Positions 50,112 to 61,371 of a stretch of 64,000 bases of DNA are shown one piece after another. Below the pieces are notes generated by a model. It saw nothing but the letters and a program-made list of their open reading frames with translations. It searched no databases and had not been told where the DNA came from. A program made the translations under genes and the position numbers. The DNA is from Gammaproteobacteria bacterium. GTDB lineage: Bacteria; Pseudomonadota; Gammaproteobacteria; UBA4575. The stretch spans positions 62,001 through 126,000 of the forward strand of contig WTFY01000010.1 in the NCBI GenBank assembly GCA_011523795.1, written 5' to 3'. Within the stretch, counting starts at the first letter, position 1; the number at the start of each line of letters is the position of its first letter.

Positions 50112-51170
50112 TCATTCCCGGGTCACTCTTGCAATCATTTCTTCCACATCGTCTGTGGTATGTACGCGATGGAGCACGACATCCGGGTGCCGGTTCCTGT
50201 ACACACGGAAAATTTCGTCTGCGAAGGCCTGCCCGATGAAGGCAATGTCTTGGAAATCCAGCACCACCTCTCGAAACTGGTCTGTTCGTGACAGCAGGCG
50301 CTTGGCCTGGGACCTGGAGAGCAGTTTCCCGTTTTCATGGCGAAGCAAACCCAGCACCACATGTGTCCGGGTGAACCCCCAGCCTGCGTCTTCAGAGGCA
50401 TACTCATCAAACACTTCTTTCATCTCCCGCTCACTATCCTCTGAAATTTCCATGTATACACAGGTCCCTTTTACAGACTGTTTTACCCCGTCTGCCTGGG
50501 TCAGCCATCCATCGCCCTTGAAACGTCTTGCAAAGAAGAAGTTTTCCGACCAGAGGCTGAATACATCGAACATTCTCGAGGTAAAGAAAATTCCTTCACC
50601 GGTATGGCGGGAGGGGTCCGAGGTCAGCTTTCCCTTGCTGAGTTCCAGCAACGCGTGACGGGGATCGTGCAGGCTGAAATCGTCCTGTATTTTTTTGAAG
50701 ATCCCGATTCCCTCATCGTGTACCTGTAACCGGGTTCTCCCTGCTGAGCGTTTTACCGACACAGACAAGGTTTCAGAGCCGGAATGGGAAATGACGTTGT
50801 TTACCATTTCCGTGAATCCATACTCACAGAGGTCCAAGACGTTCTCTTTTGAACCCGTCAGCAGGGGCTGGATGGAATCACTCCAGATCACGTCCTCGGC
50901 ACTGTTGCGGTCCACCGCAAGCCTGAAATGCTCGTCAATAGATTTGCGCAACCTGAATTCCCGGCGCCTGGTCTGCCCCGTAACGGTAAGCAAACCTTCT
51001 TTTACAAGGTCATTCAGGTGCCTTGAAACCGCCTGGCGGGAAATCCCGAACCGTTCGGCCGAGCGCGTGCCTATCCCTGTGGGATGTTGCGCAACATTAT
51101 TCAAAATGAACCTGCGCAACGCCTTGGTTTTTTCAGAGTGCCTTCGCATGACAGTCCGCACTTGAGGCAT
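50112..51170 (-). CDS. HTH - GHKL ATPase - STAS-like (DUF4325) regulator
   Basis: 352-aa three-part protein. Winged HTH (about 14-75, FGISRQAVSRHLNDLVKEGL); histidine-kinase-type ATPase (about 100-245) with N box EYGFTEMVNNVISHS, G1 VHDEGIGIF and G2 HTGEGIFF; STAS-like DUF4325 (about 268-350, VVLDFQDIAFIGQAFADEIF). It has no dimerisation/phosphoacceptor His, so it is more like an anti-sigma-type kinase joined to its own antagonist and a DNA-binding domain. Start ATG at 51170 lies inside the palindrome at 51165-51180. Targets unknown. Confidence 0.85.
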   Translation of the reverse strand: MPQVRTVMRRHSEKTKALRRFILNNVAQHPTGIGTRSAERFGISRQAVSRHLNDLVKEGLLTVTGQTRRREFRLRKSIDEHFRLAVDRNSAEDVIWSDSIQPLLTGSKENVLDLCEYGFTEMVNNVISHSGSETLSVSVKRSAGRTRLQVHDEGIGIFKKIQDDFSLHDPRHALLELSKGKLTSDPSRHTGEGIFFTSRMFDVFSLWSENFFFARRFKGDGWLTQADGVKQSVKGTCVYMEISEDSEREMKEVFDEYASEDAGWGFTRTHVVLGLLRHENGKLLSRSQAKRLLSRTDQFREVVLDFQDIAFIGQAFADEIFRVYRNRHPDVVLHRVHTTDDVEEMIARVTRE

Positions 51171-51180
51171 TGAAATGCCT
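51165..51180. promoter_or_regulatory. Palindrome covering the regulator's start codon
   Basis: AGGCATT-GA-AATGCCT, a perfect 7-bp inverted repeat. It includes the ATG of the HTH-ATPase-STAS gene, so binding there would block its expression; autoregulation is plausible. Confidence 0.5.
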
Positions 51181-51203
51181 TTTTGTTAACCTGCTTGATT
51201 TGA

Positions 51204-51232
51204 TTTAAAACATTTTATGAATAGATTGTCAA
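51204..51232 (-). promoter_or_regulatory. Promoter of the HTH-ATPase-STAS gene
   Basis: Minus strand TTGACA (51227-51232), 17-nt spacer, TTTAAA (51204-51209), 34 nt before the start codon. Confidence 0.65.
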
Positions 51233-51255
51233 CATAATGAGGGAAGTTTTTAAAC

Positions 51256-51278
51256 ATCTTGACAGTTTTTGTCAACAT
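51256..51278. promoter_or_regulatory. Inverted repeat TTGACA-N5-TGTCAA near the regulator promoter
   Basis: AT-N-TTGACA-GTTTT-TGTCAA-N-AT is palindromic. The half TTGTCAACAT (51269-51278) recurs as a direct repeat at 51226-51235, over the -35 of the regulator. Likely an operator cluster. Confidence 0.45.
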
Positions 51279-51332
51279 CAGGAGACGGTAAACCGGCCCG
51301 GATGGGCCTCGGGCAGGCGAATGCCGGACCGG

Positions 51333-52664
51333 TCAGGGTTCAGTGCGCACGGCCCCCTGGAACCTGTCTTTGCGGGACATCAGGTAGATGGCCAGCAGCA
51401 CGGCGGGAATCCCGAGCAGTCCGGCATAGAGAAAGAAAAGGATGTAGCCGTACTCGTCCACGACCTTGCCTGAAAACCCGCCTATGAACTTGGCGGGAAG
51501 CAGCATCAGTGAACTGAACAGGGCGTACTGGGTGGCCGTGTAGGCACGGTTGGTCAGGCTGGACAGGTAGGCGATGAACGTCGAGCCCGCAATGCCGCCG
51601 CTCAGGTTGTCCGCGGTGATGACCAGGGCCAGCCAGACGATCTCCGGGCCCAGGGTGGACAGCCAGGCAAACACCAGGTTGGTGGTCACGACGAGCACGG
51701 CCGCGACGATCAGCATGGGTAGGATTCCGTAGCGCATCACCAGCACCCCGCCAAGCAGGGCCCCCACGATCGTGACGATGATCCCGAAGGTCTTGGAGAC
51801 CCAGCCGATCTGCTCGTCCGTGAAGCCCATGTCCACATACAGCGGGCCGGTCATGACGCCCATGGTGATGTCACTGATGCGGAACAGGCCGATGAACAGC
51901 AGGATCACGAGGGCCATCGCACCGTTGCGCTTGAAAAACTCGACGAAGGGAAACACCACCGCTTCGACGAACCAGACCCCGAGCCGGTGCAGCGCGTGCG
52001 TGTGCCGGGGGGAGGCCGGCGCGCGGGCCGGGTGCTGGGGTTCACTGACCAGCAGGGTGGTCAGCATGCCGATGAGCATGGCACATCCCATGGTGAAGTA
52101 CGCGAGGTTCCAGGAACTGTTGCCCGCAATCACCAGGGCACCGCCTCCGGCTAGGATCAGTCCCAGGCGGTAGCCGAGCTGGTACGTGCCGGCCATGGCC
52201 CCCTGCAGGTCCACGGGGACCGCCTCGATGCGCCAGGCGTCGATGCTGATGTCCTGGGTGGCGGAACTGAATGCCACGAGCAGGGCAGCGGCCACCAGGG
52301 TGTTCAGCGAGGCGGCCGGATTGTTCGCGGCCATCAGCCACAGGCCGGCCAGCACCCCGCATTGCGCAAGCAGCATCCAGCTGCGCCGCTGGCCCAGCCA
52401 GGCGGTCAGCAGCGGCAGCGGCAGGCGGTCGACGAGCGGCGCCCACACGAACTTGAACCCGTACAGGATGGCGACCCAGGAGACGAAACCGATGGTCGTG
52501 CGGTCGATCCCCTCGCGTCGCAGCCACACGGAAAGCGTGCCGAACACGAGAAACAGCGGCAGCCCCGCGGAAAAGCCCAGAAACAGCATGGCGATGACCC
52601 GGGGCCGGGTGTACACGCCGAAGGCGTTTCCCCACAACAGGAGCTTGTCTTTTGACAGGATCAA
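51333..52664 (-). CDS. ampG: AmpG-type muropeptide permease (MFS)
   Basis: Inner-membrane transporter with about 12 helices that imports anhydro-muropeptides for peptidoglycan recycling. Family features: RPRVIAMLFLGFSAGLPLFL at the N-terminus, FSSATQDISIDAWRIE (residues about 140-155), TTIGFVSWVAILYGFKFVWAPLVDR and GFSGKVVDEYGY. TTG at 52664 overlaps the exonuclease stop (ATTTGA) and gives 443 aa; a GTG at 52616 is the alternative. Next to vanX-like and exonuclease genes. Confidence 0.87.
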   Translation of the reverse strand: MILSKDKLLLWGNAFGVYTRPRVIAMLFLGFSAGLPLFLVFGTLSVWLRREGIDRTTIGFVSWVAILYGFKFVWAPLVDRLPLPLLTAWLGQRRSWMLLAQCGVLAGLWLMAANNPAASLNTLVAAALLVAFSSATQDISIDAWRIEAVPVDLQGAMAGTYQLGYRLGLILAGGGALVIAGNSSWNLAYFTMGCAMLIGMLTTLLVSEPQHPARAPASPRHTHALHRLGVWFVEAVVFPFVEFFKRNGAMALVILLFIGLFRISDITMGVMTGPLYVDMGFTDEQIGWVSKTFGIIVTIVGALLGGVLVMRYGILPMLIVAAVLVVTTNLVFAWLSTLGPEIVWLALVITADNLSGGIAGSTFIAYLSSLTNRAYTATQYALFSSLMLLPAKFIGGFSGKVVDEYGYILFFLYAGLLGIPAVLLAIYLMSRKDRFQGAVRTEP

Positions 52665-53437
52665 ATCGCGAGGTCGTAGTCTATGGTGAGTGGCGCATGG
52701 TCGGAAAACCTTTCCTTGAGGTAGATGCCGGCACGCAGCGCCTTGCCTTCCAGGCCGGGGGACGCGACGTGGTAGTCGATGCGCCAGCCGACGTTCTTGG
52801 CCCAGGCTTGGCCGCGGTTGGACCACCAGGTGTACTGGTCTTCCTGCTGGTTGATCTCACGGAACACGTCCAGGTAGCCCACCCTGCCAAACAGGGTGTC
52901 CAGCCAGGCACGCTCTTCCGGCAGGAAGCCGGAATTCTTCCGGTTGCCGCGCCAGTTCTTGAGGTCGATCTCCCGGTGCGCGATGTTCCAGTCCCCGCAC
53001 AGGATGTAGGGCCTGCGCCGGCGCTTGAGCTTTTTCAGGTGCTGCATGAAGCTGTCCATGAAGCGGTACTTGGCCTGCTGGCGTGCATCGCTGGAAGACC
53101 CGGAGGGCGCGTACACGGAAACCACCGCGAGGGTGCCGAACTGCAGTTCCAGGTAGCGTCCCTCCTCGTCGAATTCGCGGTCACCGTAGCCGCTGAGGAT
53201 CCGCTGCGGCCAGTGGCGGCTGTACACCGCCACCCCGCTGTAGCCTTTTTTCAGTGCATCCGCGTAATGGCAGTGGTATCCGGCGGGGAAGTAGATCGTA
53301 TCCTGCTCCAGCTGGTGTCGCTGCGCCTTGGTTTCCTGCAGGCAGACCAGGTCCGCGTCCTGCCGGGCCAGCCAGGCGAAAAATCCCTTGCGGGCGGCCG
53401 CCCGGATGCCGTTCACGTTCAGGGTGATGATGCGCAT
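52661..53437 (-). CDS. Exodeoxyribonuclease III (second copy, Crc-like branch)
   Basis: 258-aa EEP-fold nuclease. Overall closer to the branch that includes pseudomonad Crc (ITLNVNGIRAAARKGFFAWL, WGNRKNSGFLPEERAWLD-like stretch RGNRKNSGFLPEERAWLDTL, WWSNRGQAW), but unlike Crc the catalytic residues remain: LQETK, CGDWNIAH and SDHAPLTIDY. So it is probably an active nuclease. ATG at 53437 is used in preference to a TTG three codons upstream. It overlaps ampG by 4 nt. Its vicinity to pyrE recalls the crc-pyrE pairing. Confidence 0.9.
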   Translation of the reverse strand: MRIITLNVNGIRAAARKGFFAWLARQDADLVCLQETKAQRHQLEQDTIYFPAGYHCHYADALKKGYSGVAVYSRHWPQRILSGYGDREFDEEGRYLELQFGTLAVVSVYAPSGSSSDARQQAKYRFMDSFMQHLKKLKRRRRPYILCGDWNIAHREIDLKNWRGNRKNSGFLPEERAWLDTLFGRVGYLDVFREINQQEDQYTWWSNRGQAWAKNVGWRIDYHVASPGLEGKALRAGIYLKERFSDHAPLTIDYDLAI

Positions 53438-53515
53438 GGGATGCAAGCATAATGGCTGCGGCCCCGTAATGCACGGCCGGGGAATTCTCCCCGGTGCGCA
53501 CGGCGATACGGTGCA

Positions 53516-54214
53516 TCACGGCGAACCCTGGATCGTGAAGTCGAAGTACGTGTCCGGGTAGGGCTCGTCGCGAAGCGTGAAATGCCACCATTCCTGGTCG
53601 TAGGGAACGAAGCCGTGTGCCTTCATCAGGTTCTGCAGGAGCATGCGGTGGGCGCGCTGTGCGGCCGGGATCGCGGCGTTGTCCGGCCAGGACCGCTTGC
53701 CGAAGAAGTCGAAGCGAGAGCCCATGTCGAGTTCGCGCACCCGGCCGGCACGGTCCCGGTAGACGATCGTCAGGTCCACCGTGCTGCCCCGCGAGTGGCT
53801 GGAGCGGGCCGCGATGTAGCCCAGCTTGAACAGGTCCTCCTTCGCGACATCGGGGTAATACTCCGGCTTGGCCCGCTGGTCCTGCAGGTCCCTGCCCCAG
53901 CGCACGAAGTGATCGACCGCGTGCTGGGGGCGGTAGGCATCGAAGACCTTGAGCCCCAGGCCGAATGGCCGCAGTGCGGCCTGAACCCCGGCCAGTGCCT
54001 CTGCGGCGGGTGCGGTCAGGACCGCCCGGGCATGCCGGTAGCCGTCGACCGGCTGCCCGACGAAGTTGTCCGGGGTGGCATAACGCAACTCAATGACCAG
54101 CTCGGGTATGGCCTGGTCCAGGTAGACAAAACCGTCCGGCAGGGCCGGGCGCTCCGCGGCCGCCTCGGCCAGCGCCAGGGAGGCGGCAAGAAAGGGACCG
54201 AGCGTGTAGTTCAT
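53516..54214 (-). CDS. D-alanyl-D-alanine dipeptidase, VanX/DdpX family
   Basis: Zinc peptidase of the M15D family that cleaves D-Ala-D-Ala. Zinc and catalytic residues: SSHSRGSTVDLTIV (His and Asp, SxHxxGxxxD), and EWWHF (catalytic Glu and zinc His). A short signal-like N-terminus (GPFLAASLALAEAAA) suggests export or an inner position. There are no vanR/S/H/A genes nearby; with ampG two genes away it probably serves peptidoglycan recycling and not resistance. 232 aa. Confidence 0.88.
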   Translation of the reverse strand: MNYTLGPFLAASLALAEAAAERPALPDGFVYLDQAIPELVIELRYATPDNFVGQPVDGYRHARAVLTAPAAEALAGVQAALRPFGLGLKVFDAYRPQHAVDHFVRWGRDLQDQRAKPEYYPDVAKEDLFKLGYIAARSSHSRGSTVDLTIVYRDRAGRVRELDMGSRFDFFGKRSWPDNAAIPAAQRAHRMLLQNLMKAHGFVPYDQEWWHFTLRDEPYPDTYFDFTIQGSP

Positions 54215-54388
54215 CGGGAAATCACCGTCGAGTAGTGGATCCTGGTTTTACGGCACATTGTGCACGGCTGCGGGGTTTTGTCCAGCCGCAGGGCCCGGGC
54301 CGGCGCCGTGCCCTTTACGGTTTGTCCTGCAGGACGGTACACTCGGGGCACCGACTGCGGCCGTACCACGAGGCCCGGAGGATTGGAC

Positions 54389-55405
54389 ATGAATGAAATG
54401 AGGCCATTTATCGACAGCCTTCCCAAGGCAGAACTGCACATGCATATCGAGGGCAGTCTTGAGCCGGAGATGATGTTCGCGCTGGCCGAGCGCAATGGCG
54501 TGCGCCTGCGCTTCGGCTCGGTGGAGGAGACGCGCGCCGCCTACCGCTTCGGCTGCCTGCAGGAGTTTCTGGATCTCTTTTTCCAGGGCATGGCGGTGCT
54601 GCGCAGCGAGCAGGATTTCTACGACCTGACCTGGGCCTATTTCGAGCGGGCCCATGGCGACTGCGTGCGCCACGCGGAGATCTTCTTCGACCCGCAGGGA
54701 CACACTTCCCGCGGCATCGCGTTCGAGACCTTCATGCAGGGTATCCAGCAGGCCCGTATCGATGCCGGAAAGGTGTTCGGCATCACGTCTGAACTGATCA
54801 TGTGTTTCTGGCGCCACCTGTCCGAACGGGAGGCGCTGGAGGTGCTGGAGGCGGCCGCCCCTTTCCGTGACGGGATCACCGGCGTGGGCCTGGATGCGGC
54901 GGAACGGGGCCATCCGCCGGGCAAGTTTGCCGGCGTCTACCGGCGTGCCCGCGAGCAGGGCTACAGGCTGCTGGCCCATGCCGGGGAAGAGGGCCCGGCC
55001 TCCTATGTCCGGGAAGCCGTCGAGGTGCTCGGCATCGACCGGATCGACCATGGCAACGCCGCCCTCGATGATCCGGAACTGACCCGGCGCCTGGCCCGGG
55101 AAGGCAAGGTGCTCACGGTATGCCCCCTGTCGAACGTGCGGCTTGCCGTGGTCGACTGCATGGCCCGCCATCCCCTGAAAACCATGCTGGACCGGGGGCT
55201 TGCCGTGACCGTCAACTCGGACGACCCGGCCTATTTTGGCGGCTACATCAATGACAATTACGCCGCGGTCCAGGAAGCGCTCGGGCTGACGGGCGAGGAG
55301 CTGCACCGCATCGCGCGCAACTCGTTCACCGGCTCCTTTCTCGATGAATCTTCCAAGGCCGCCCGACTTGCCGAGCTGGACGCCTATGTTGAACGGTATC
55401 ACTGA
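54389..55405 (+). CDS. add: Adenine deaminase (adenosine deaminase superfamily)
   Basis: Zn-dependent amidohydrolase. Metal and active-site motifs: AELHMHIEGSLEP (HxH), LLAHAGEEGPASYV (His/Glu), IDHGNAALDD and VNSDDPAYFGGYINDNY. The SDDPAYFGGY form marks the adenine deaminase branch and not classical adenosine deaminase. CCCGGAGGAT 5 nt before ATG at 54389 sets the start; 338 aa. The frame is open upstream of it. Confidence 0.9.
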   Translation: MNEMRPFIDSLPKAELHMHIEGSLEPEMMFALAERNGVRLRFGSVEETRAAYRFGCLQEFLDLFFQGMAVLRSEQDFYDLTWAYFERAHGDCVRHAEIFFDPQGHTSRGIAFETFMQGIQQARIDAGKVFGITSELIMCFWRHLSEREALEVLEAAAPFRDGITGVGLDAAERGHPPGKFAGVYRRAREQGYRLLAHAGEEGPASYVREAVEVLGIDRIDHGNAALDDPELTRRLAREGKVLTVCPLSNVRLAVVDCMARHPLKTMLDRGLAVTVNSDDPAYFGGYINDNYAAVQEALGLTGEELHRIARNSFTGSFLDESSKAARLAELDAYVERYH

Positions 55406-55573
55406 ACCGCAGGGCGCGCCTTGTGCGGGCGGTCCCGTGAGCCTGGAATTTTCGCAGGCACTTTTGCATCCAGTGCGGTATCCTTTCGCCCGGAACATCA
55501 ATCGCCGCCGCCCGCCGGAGAGGGTTGCGGGCAGGCAGTGTGCACAGGGAGGAGGCCGAGAACCGGCCAGTCC

Positions 55574-56224
55574 ATGACTAACAGCCAGGAATTCATCCGG
55601 TTTGCCATAGAGAAGAAGGTCATCCTGTTCGGCGAGTTCACGCTCAAGTCCGGGCGGGTGGCCCCCTATTTTTTCAATACCGGGCTGTTCAACGACGGCC
55701 AGTCCCTGGACAGGCTGAGCCGGTTTTACGCCCAGGCCATCAACCAGTCAGGCATCCAGGCGGACATGCTGTACGGGCCCGCCTACAAGGGCATCCCGCT
55801 GGTCGCCACGGTGGCCACGGCCCTGTCCAGCCGGCATTGCGTGAACATGCCCTACGCGTTCAACCGCAAGGAGCACAAGGACTACGGGGACACCGGCAGC
55901 CTGATTGGCGCCCCCCTGCAGGGCCGGGTGCTGATCGTGGACGATGTCATCACGGCCGGCACCGCCGTCCGGGAGTCGATTGCAGTCATCCGCGAGCACG
56001 GCGCCGAGCCGCTGGGACTGGTCATCGCCTTCGACCGCATGGAGTGGGGGACATCGCAGGAGCTGTCCGCGGTGGAGGAAGTCAAGCAGCAGCACGGGAT
56101 CGAGGTGATTGCCGTGGCCGATATCCAGGACCTGATCCAGTACGCGGCATCCGACTCGCGCTACCGCAAGCCGGTCGAACAGATCCGCGAGTACACGAAG
56201 CGTTTCGGGGGCCAGGCTTCCTGA
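55574..56224 (+). CDS. pyrE: Orotate phosphoribosyltransferase
   Basis: Converts orotate and PRPP to OMP in pyrimidine synthesis. N-terminal LFGEFTLKSGRVAPYFFNTG and PRPP loop VLIVDDVITAGTAVRESI. ATG at 55574 gives 216 aa (usual 213-214). The open frame upstream to 55421 is not coding. Next gene argB is convergent. Confidence 0.95.
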   Translation: MTNSQEFIRFAIEKKVILFGEFTLKSGRVAPYFFNTGLFNDGQSLDRLSRFYAQAINQSGIQADMLYGPAYKGIPLVATVATALSSRHCVNMPYAFNRKEHKDYGDTGSLIGAPLQGRVLIVDDVITAGTAVRESIAVIREHGAEPLGLVIAFDRMEWGTSQELSAVEEVKQQHGIEVIAVADIQDLIQYAASDSRYRKPVEQIREYTKRFGGQAS

Positions 56225-56240
56225 ACCGTATGCGCCCGGA

Positions 56241-58573
<2,333 letters not shown>

Positions 58574-58602
<29 letters not shown>

Positions 58603-59047
58603 CGGTGCCGCGCTCGGACGCGGTGAACGCCTCCACGATCTCGAACTCGGTGTGCACGACCGGGAGCATGACCAGCTGGGCGATGCGGTCTCCGATGTTC
58701 ACGTCGAACGGGCGTGTGCCGCGGTTCCAGAGGGAGACCATGAGCGGACCCTGGTAGTCGGAGTCGATCAGGCCCACCAGGTTTCCCAGCACGATCCCGT
58801 GCTTGTGGCCCAGCCCGGAACGCGGCAGGATCGTGGCCGTCAGGCCGGGGTCCCGGATGTGGATGGAAATTCCGGTCGGGACCAGGACCGTTTCACCGGG
58901 CGCCAGGCGCACGGGACTGTCCAGGCAGGCGCGCAGGTCCATGCCTGCCGAGCCGGAGGTGGCGTAGGCAGGAAGGGGAATCTCCCTGCCGATGCGGTCG
59001 TCAAGAATTCTGACTTCGGTCTTTGACTTTTTTAAGGACTGTGACAT
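58574..59047 (-). CDS. dut: Deoxyuridine 5'-triphosphate nucleotidohydrolase
   Basis: Hydrolyses dUTP to dUMP. All five dUTPase motifs: [56 protein letters not shown], and [13 protein letters not shown] at 59047 ([15 protein letters not shown]) gives 157 aa; overlaps coaBC by 47 nt and algC by 29 nt. Upstream ATG at 59083 would add 12 residues. Confidence 0.95.
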
Positions 59048-60257
59048 TGCCCCGCTTGTGCGTGCTGGCGTAACGTTTGGCAATCACGCTGACCAGCGCG
59101 CGCGCGATCTTGGGTTTGGTGTCCTGCGCCAGCGAGCGGTGCCCGCCCGGCCAGTAGACTTCCAGCGCATTTTCCTCGCTGTCGAACCCGCATCGGGGGT
59201 CCGTCACGTCGTTGCAGGCGATCATGTCGAGCTGCTTGCTGGCCAGTTTCTGCAGCGCGTGCTTTTCGTGCGCCCGGGTTTCGGCGGCAAAGCCCACCAC
59301 GAAGGGCCGGTCCTCGAGCTGGGTGATCTCGGAAATGATGTCCGGGTTGCGCATCAGCGGCAGGGACAGGGCATCCTGCAGTTTCTTGATCTTTTCAGGC
59401 TGCCTGGATGCCGGCCGGTAATCCGCGACGGCCGCGCAGCCGATAAAGATGTGCTGGCGCGCGATGGCTTCCCGCACGGCCTCCAGCATTTCCTGTGCCG
59501 TGTCGACGTGCCTGCAACGGATGTCTTCTCCGGCCTGCAGGGCCACCGGGCCTGAAACCAGTTCCACGGCGGCGCCGGCATCGCGGGCCGCCTCGGCCAG
59601 CGCGTAGCCCATGCGCCCGGAACTGCGGTTGCTGAGGTAGCGTACCGGGTCAATGGGCTCCCGGGTCGGCCCGGCCGTGACCAGCACGTTCAGCCCCTCG
59701 AGTTCGCCGGTGCTGAAAAGCCCGCTGAGCGAAAGCAGCAGCTGGTGCGCCTCGAACATTCTGCCTTCTCCGATCTCCCCGCACGCCTGCTTGCCGGAGG
59801 CCGGACCCAGCAGCATGACGCCGCGCTTTTCAAGCGTTTCACAGTTGCTCTGGGTGGCGTGATGGGACCACATGGCCTGGTTCATGGCCGGGGCCAGGGC
59901 GATCGGGGCGCGGGTCGCCAGGCAGACGGTGCTCAACAGGTCATCCGCCCTGCCATGGGTGAGCTTGGCAAGCGTGTTGGCGCTGGCCGGGGCAATCAGT
60001 ACCGCATCGGCCCAGCGTGCCAGGGCGATGTGGTCCATGCCGTGCCCGGCCTGGGAGAAATCCGCCTCGTCCGTGGCCACCGGGTGTCCGGACAGGGCCT
60101 GGAAAGTCAGCGGGGTGACGAATTCCCGTGCCTTGCGGGTCATGGCCACGCGCACCCGGGCACCGGCCTCCACCAGTTCGCGCACGAGTTCCGCGCTCTT
60201 GTAGGCCGCGATACCGCCGGTCACGCCCAGCAGGATGTTCTTGTTGGCAAGTGACAT
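59001..60257 (-). CDS. coaBC: Bifunctional phosphopantothenoylcysteine decarboxylase / phosphopantothenate-cysteine ligase
   Basis: Two steps of coenzyme A synthesis. N-terminal CoaC flavoprotein ([28 protein letters not shown]) and C-terminal CoaB ([30 protein letters not shown]; cut here as [18 protein letters not shown] and [11 protein letters not shown]). 418 aa. The neighbour upstream (beyond 60257) is not the radC gene often found there. Confidence 0.95.
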   Translation of the reverse strand: MSLANKNILLGVTGGIAAYKSAELVRELVEAGARVRVAMTRKAREFVTPLTFQALSGHPVATDEADFSQAGHGMDHIALARWADAVLIAPASANTLAKLTHGRADDLLSTVCLATRAPIALAPAMNQAMWSHHATQSNCETLEKRGVMLLGPASGKQACGEIGEGRMFEAHQLLLSLSGLFSTGELEGLNVLVTAGPTREPIDPVRYLSNRSSGRMGYALAEAARDAGAAVELVSGPVALQAGEDIRCRHVDTAQEMLEAVREAIARQHIFIGCAAVADYRPASRQPEKIKKLQDALSLPLMRNPDIISEITQLEDRPFVVGFAAETRAHEKHALQKLASKQLDMIACNDVTDPRCGFDSEENALEVYWPGGHRSLAQDTKPKIARALVSVIAKRYASTHKRGNVTVLKKVKDRSQNS

Positions 60258-60594
60258 GGCGCCAGTTTACCAGATTCGACGCTGCCTGGATGCCGTGCAC
60301 GGTCCGACCAGGCCGGATCTTCGCGATTCCAGGCGTCAGTCCGGCACGTGCCCGTACCGGCATAACCGGCATTGAATCGACATGACATCCAGTTTTTCAG
60401 ATTTTTGATCCATTCCGAATTTCAAATTTTTACAGTGGAAAATATGGGATGTAATTGGAAATTATAGGACAACTCAAATTACTGTAATGAGGATTGAAAG
60501 GAAACGTAACGTACTGCATTTAACGAAGTTAGTTGCCCCAATATTTTGGTAAGGGGATTATAGACCTTACTAACCGAATAGCCTTTTAGCGGAC
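60258..60594. other. Intergenic, AT-rich from about 60385; no gene seen
   Basis: GC drops sharply near 60385 to about 35-40 %. T-rich runs (CAGTTTTTCAGATTTTTGATC) occur but no hairpin terminator or coding frame is convincing. The change of composition marks the left edge of an inserted or decayed segment. Confidence 0.4.
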
Positions 60595-60810
60595 TTATAT
60601 ATTTAACTCCATCATAAACAGCGTCACGCCCAAGATCATCACACATGCAGTAAGGGCGAAGATGATAAACACAATCTGCCAAAAGGGTATGGCTTCGACC
60701 ATCGTGTTATACCGATCCAACAGGTTAAGGAACCACTCTGGAGTGGGTTTCTTCTTGTATGGCTTGGCCTGAACTTTCTTTTTGTCCATAAGGAGAAAGT
60801 ATGCAGCCAA
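60595..60810 (-). CDS. Small membrane protein remnant or gene, low-GC island
   Basis: The frame encodes a basic segment (KKKVQAKPYKKKPTPEWFLN) and one membrane helix (FWQIVFIIFALTACVMILGV) near its end. TTG at 60810 gives 71 aa, ATG at 60789 gives 64. The frame stays open to 61008 on the 5' side and reads like protein (DFSTLLCVLSGRPPIVHVCR, DDARERLLLQASQFEPPIPQ) but has no ATG, GTG or TTG, so the gene may be 5'-truncated. No family recognised; composition unlike the surrounding chromosome. Confidence 0.4.
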   Translation of the reverse strand: MAAYFLLMDKKKVQAKPYKKKPTPEWFLNLLDRYNTMVEAIPFWQIVFIIFALTACVMILGVTLFMMELNI

Positions 60811-61010
60811 GGGATCGGGCTGAGGAATCGGTGGCTCAAACTGGCTTGCTTGAAGAAGAAGCCGCTCCCTTGCATCGTCACCCTTGGCTACTTTTGTCCT
60901 GCCAGACCGGCAAACATGAACAATTGGGGGACGGCCAGACAGGACACAGAGCAGTGTACTAAAGTCTTTGTGAGTGTTATGTGAGGCATGCAGGAAATAT
61001 CGTGAGGATT

Positions 61011-61371
61011 ATGTAAAACTACTGAGGCTAGGTAGTTAAGTATGTAGGCCCCTTTGGTAACATACCGTCATCGATACTGAAATTTCTTTTGGTTGGAAAT
61101 CGAACTTGAACTCGCTCCATTGAAACGGCTGGTTCATATTCATTACCCAGGCTAAATTTAACAGTTGCTCAGCTTTCCTGCCCCTCTCTACAGGGATTTA
61201 TCATGCCATTCTCACAAACGTTTTGGTCCAATTTATTGGGGAACACCAATTCCCAGGGGGCTTGACCTTAAACGTTCATCTGCCTCATTTGTTTGAAAAC
61301 GGACAACACCTTGACTGAGTCAATGCAAGCACCCATCATTTACGTATCGTAAACTGATAAGCGGAAGAGAA
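61011..61371. other. Intergenic low-GC segment with GYD-gene promoter
   Basis: No convincing coding frame. The right end carries TTGACT (61311-61316), a 17-nt spacer and CATCAT (61334-61339), and two palindromes TTGACTGAGTCAA (61311-61323) and TTTACG-TAT-CGTAAA (61339-61353), one over the -35 and one just past the -10. This looks like a regulated promoter for the gene at 61372. Confidence 0.5.

Noticed and set aside
60479-60682. Minus-strand 67-codon frame next to the small membrane protein
   Set aside because: Overlaps the better frame at 60595-60810 and has no recognisable feature or ribosome-binding site.
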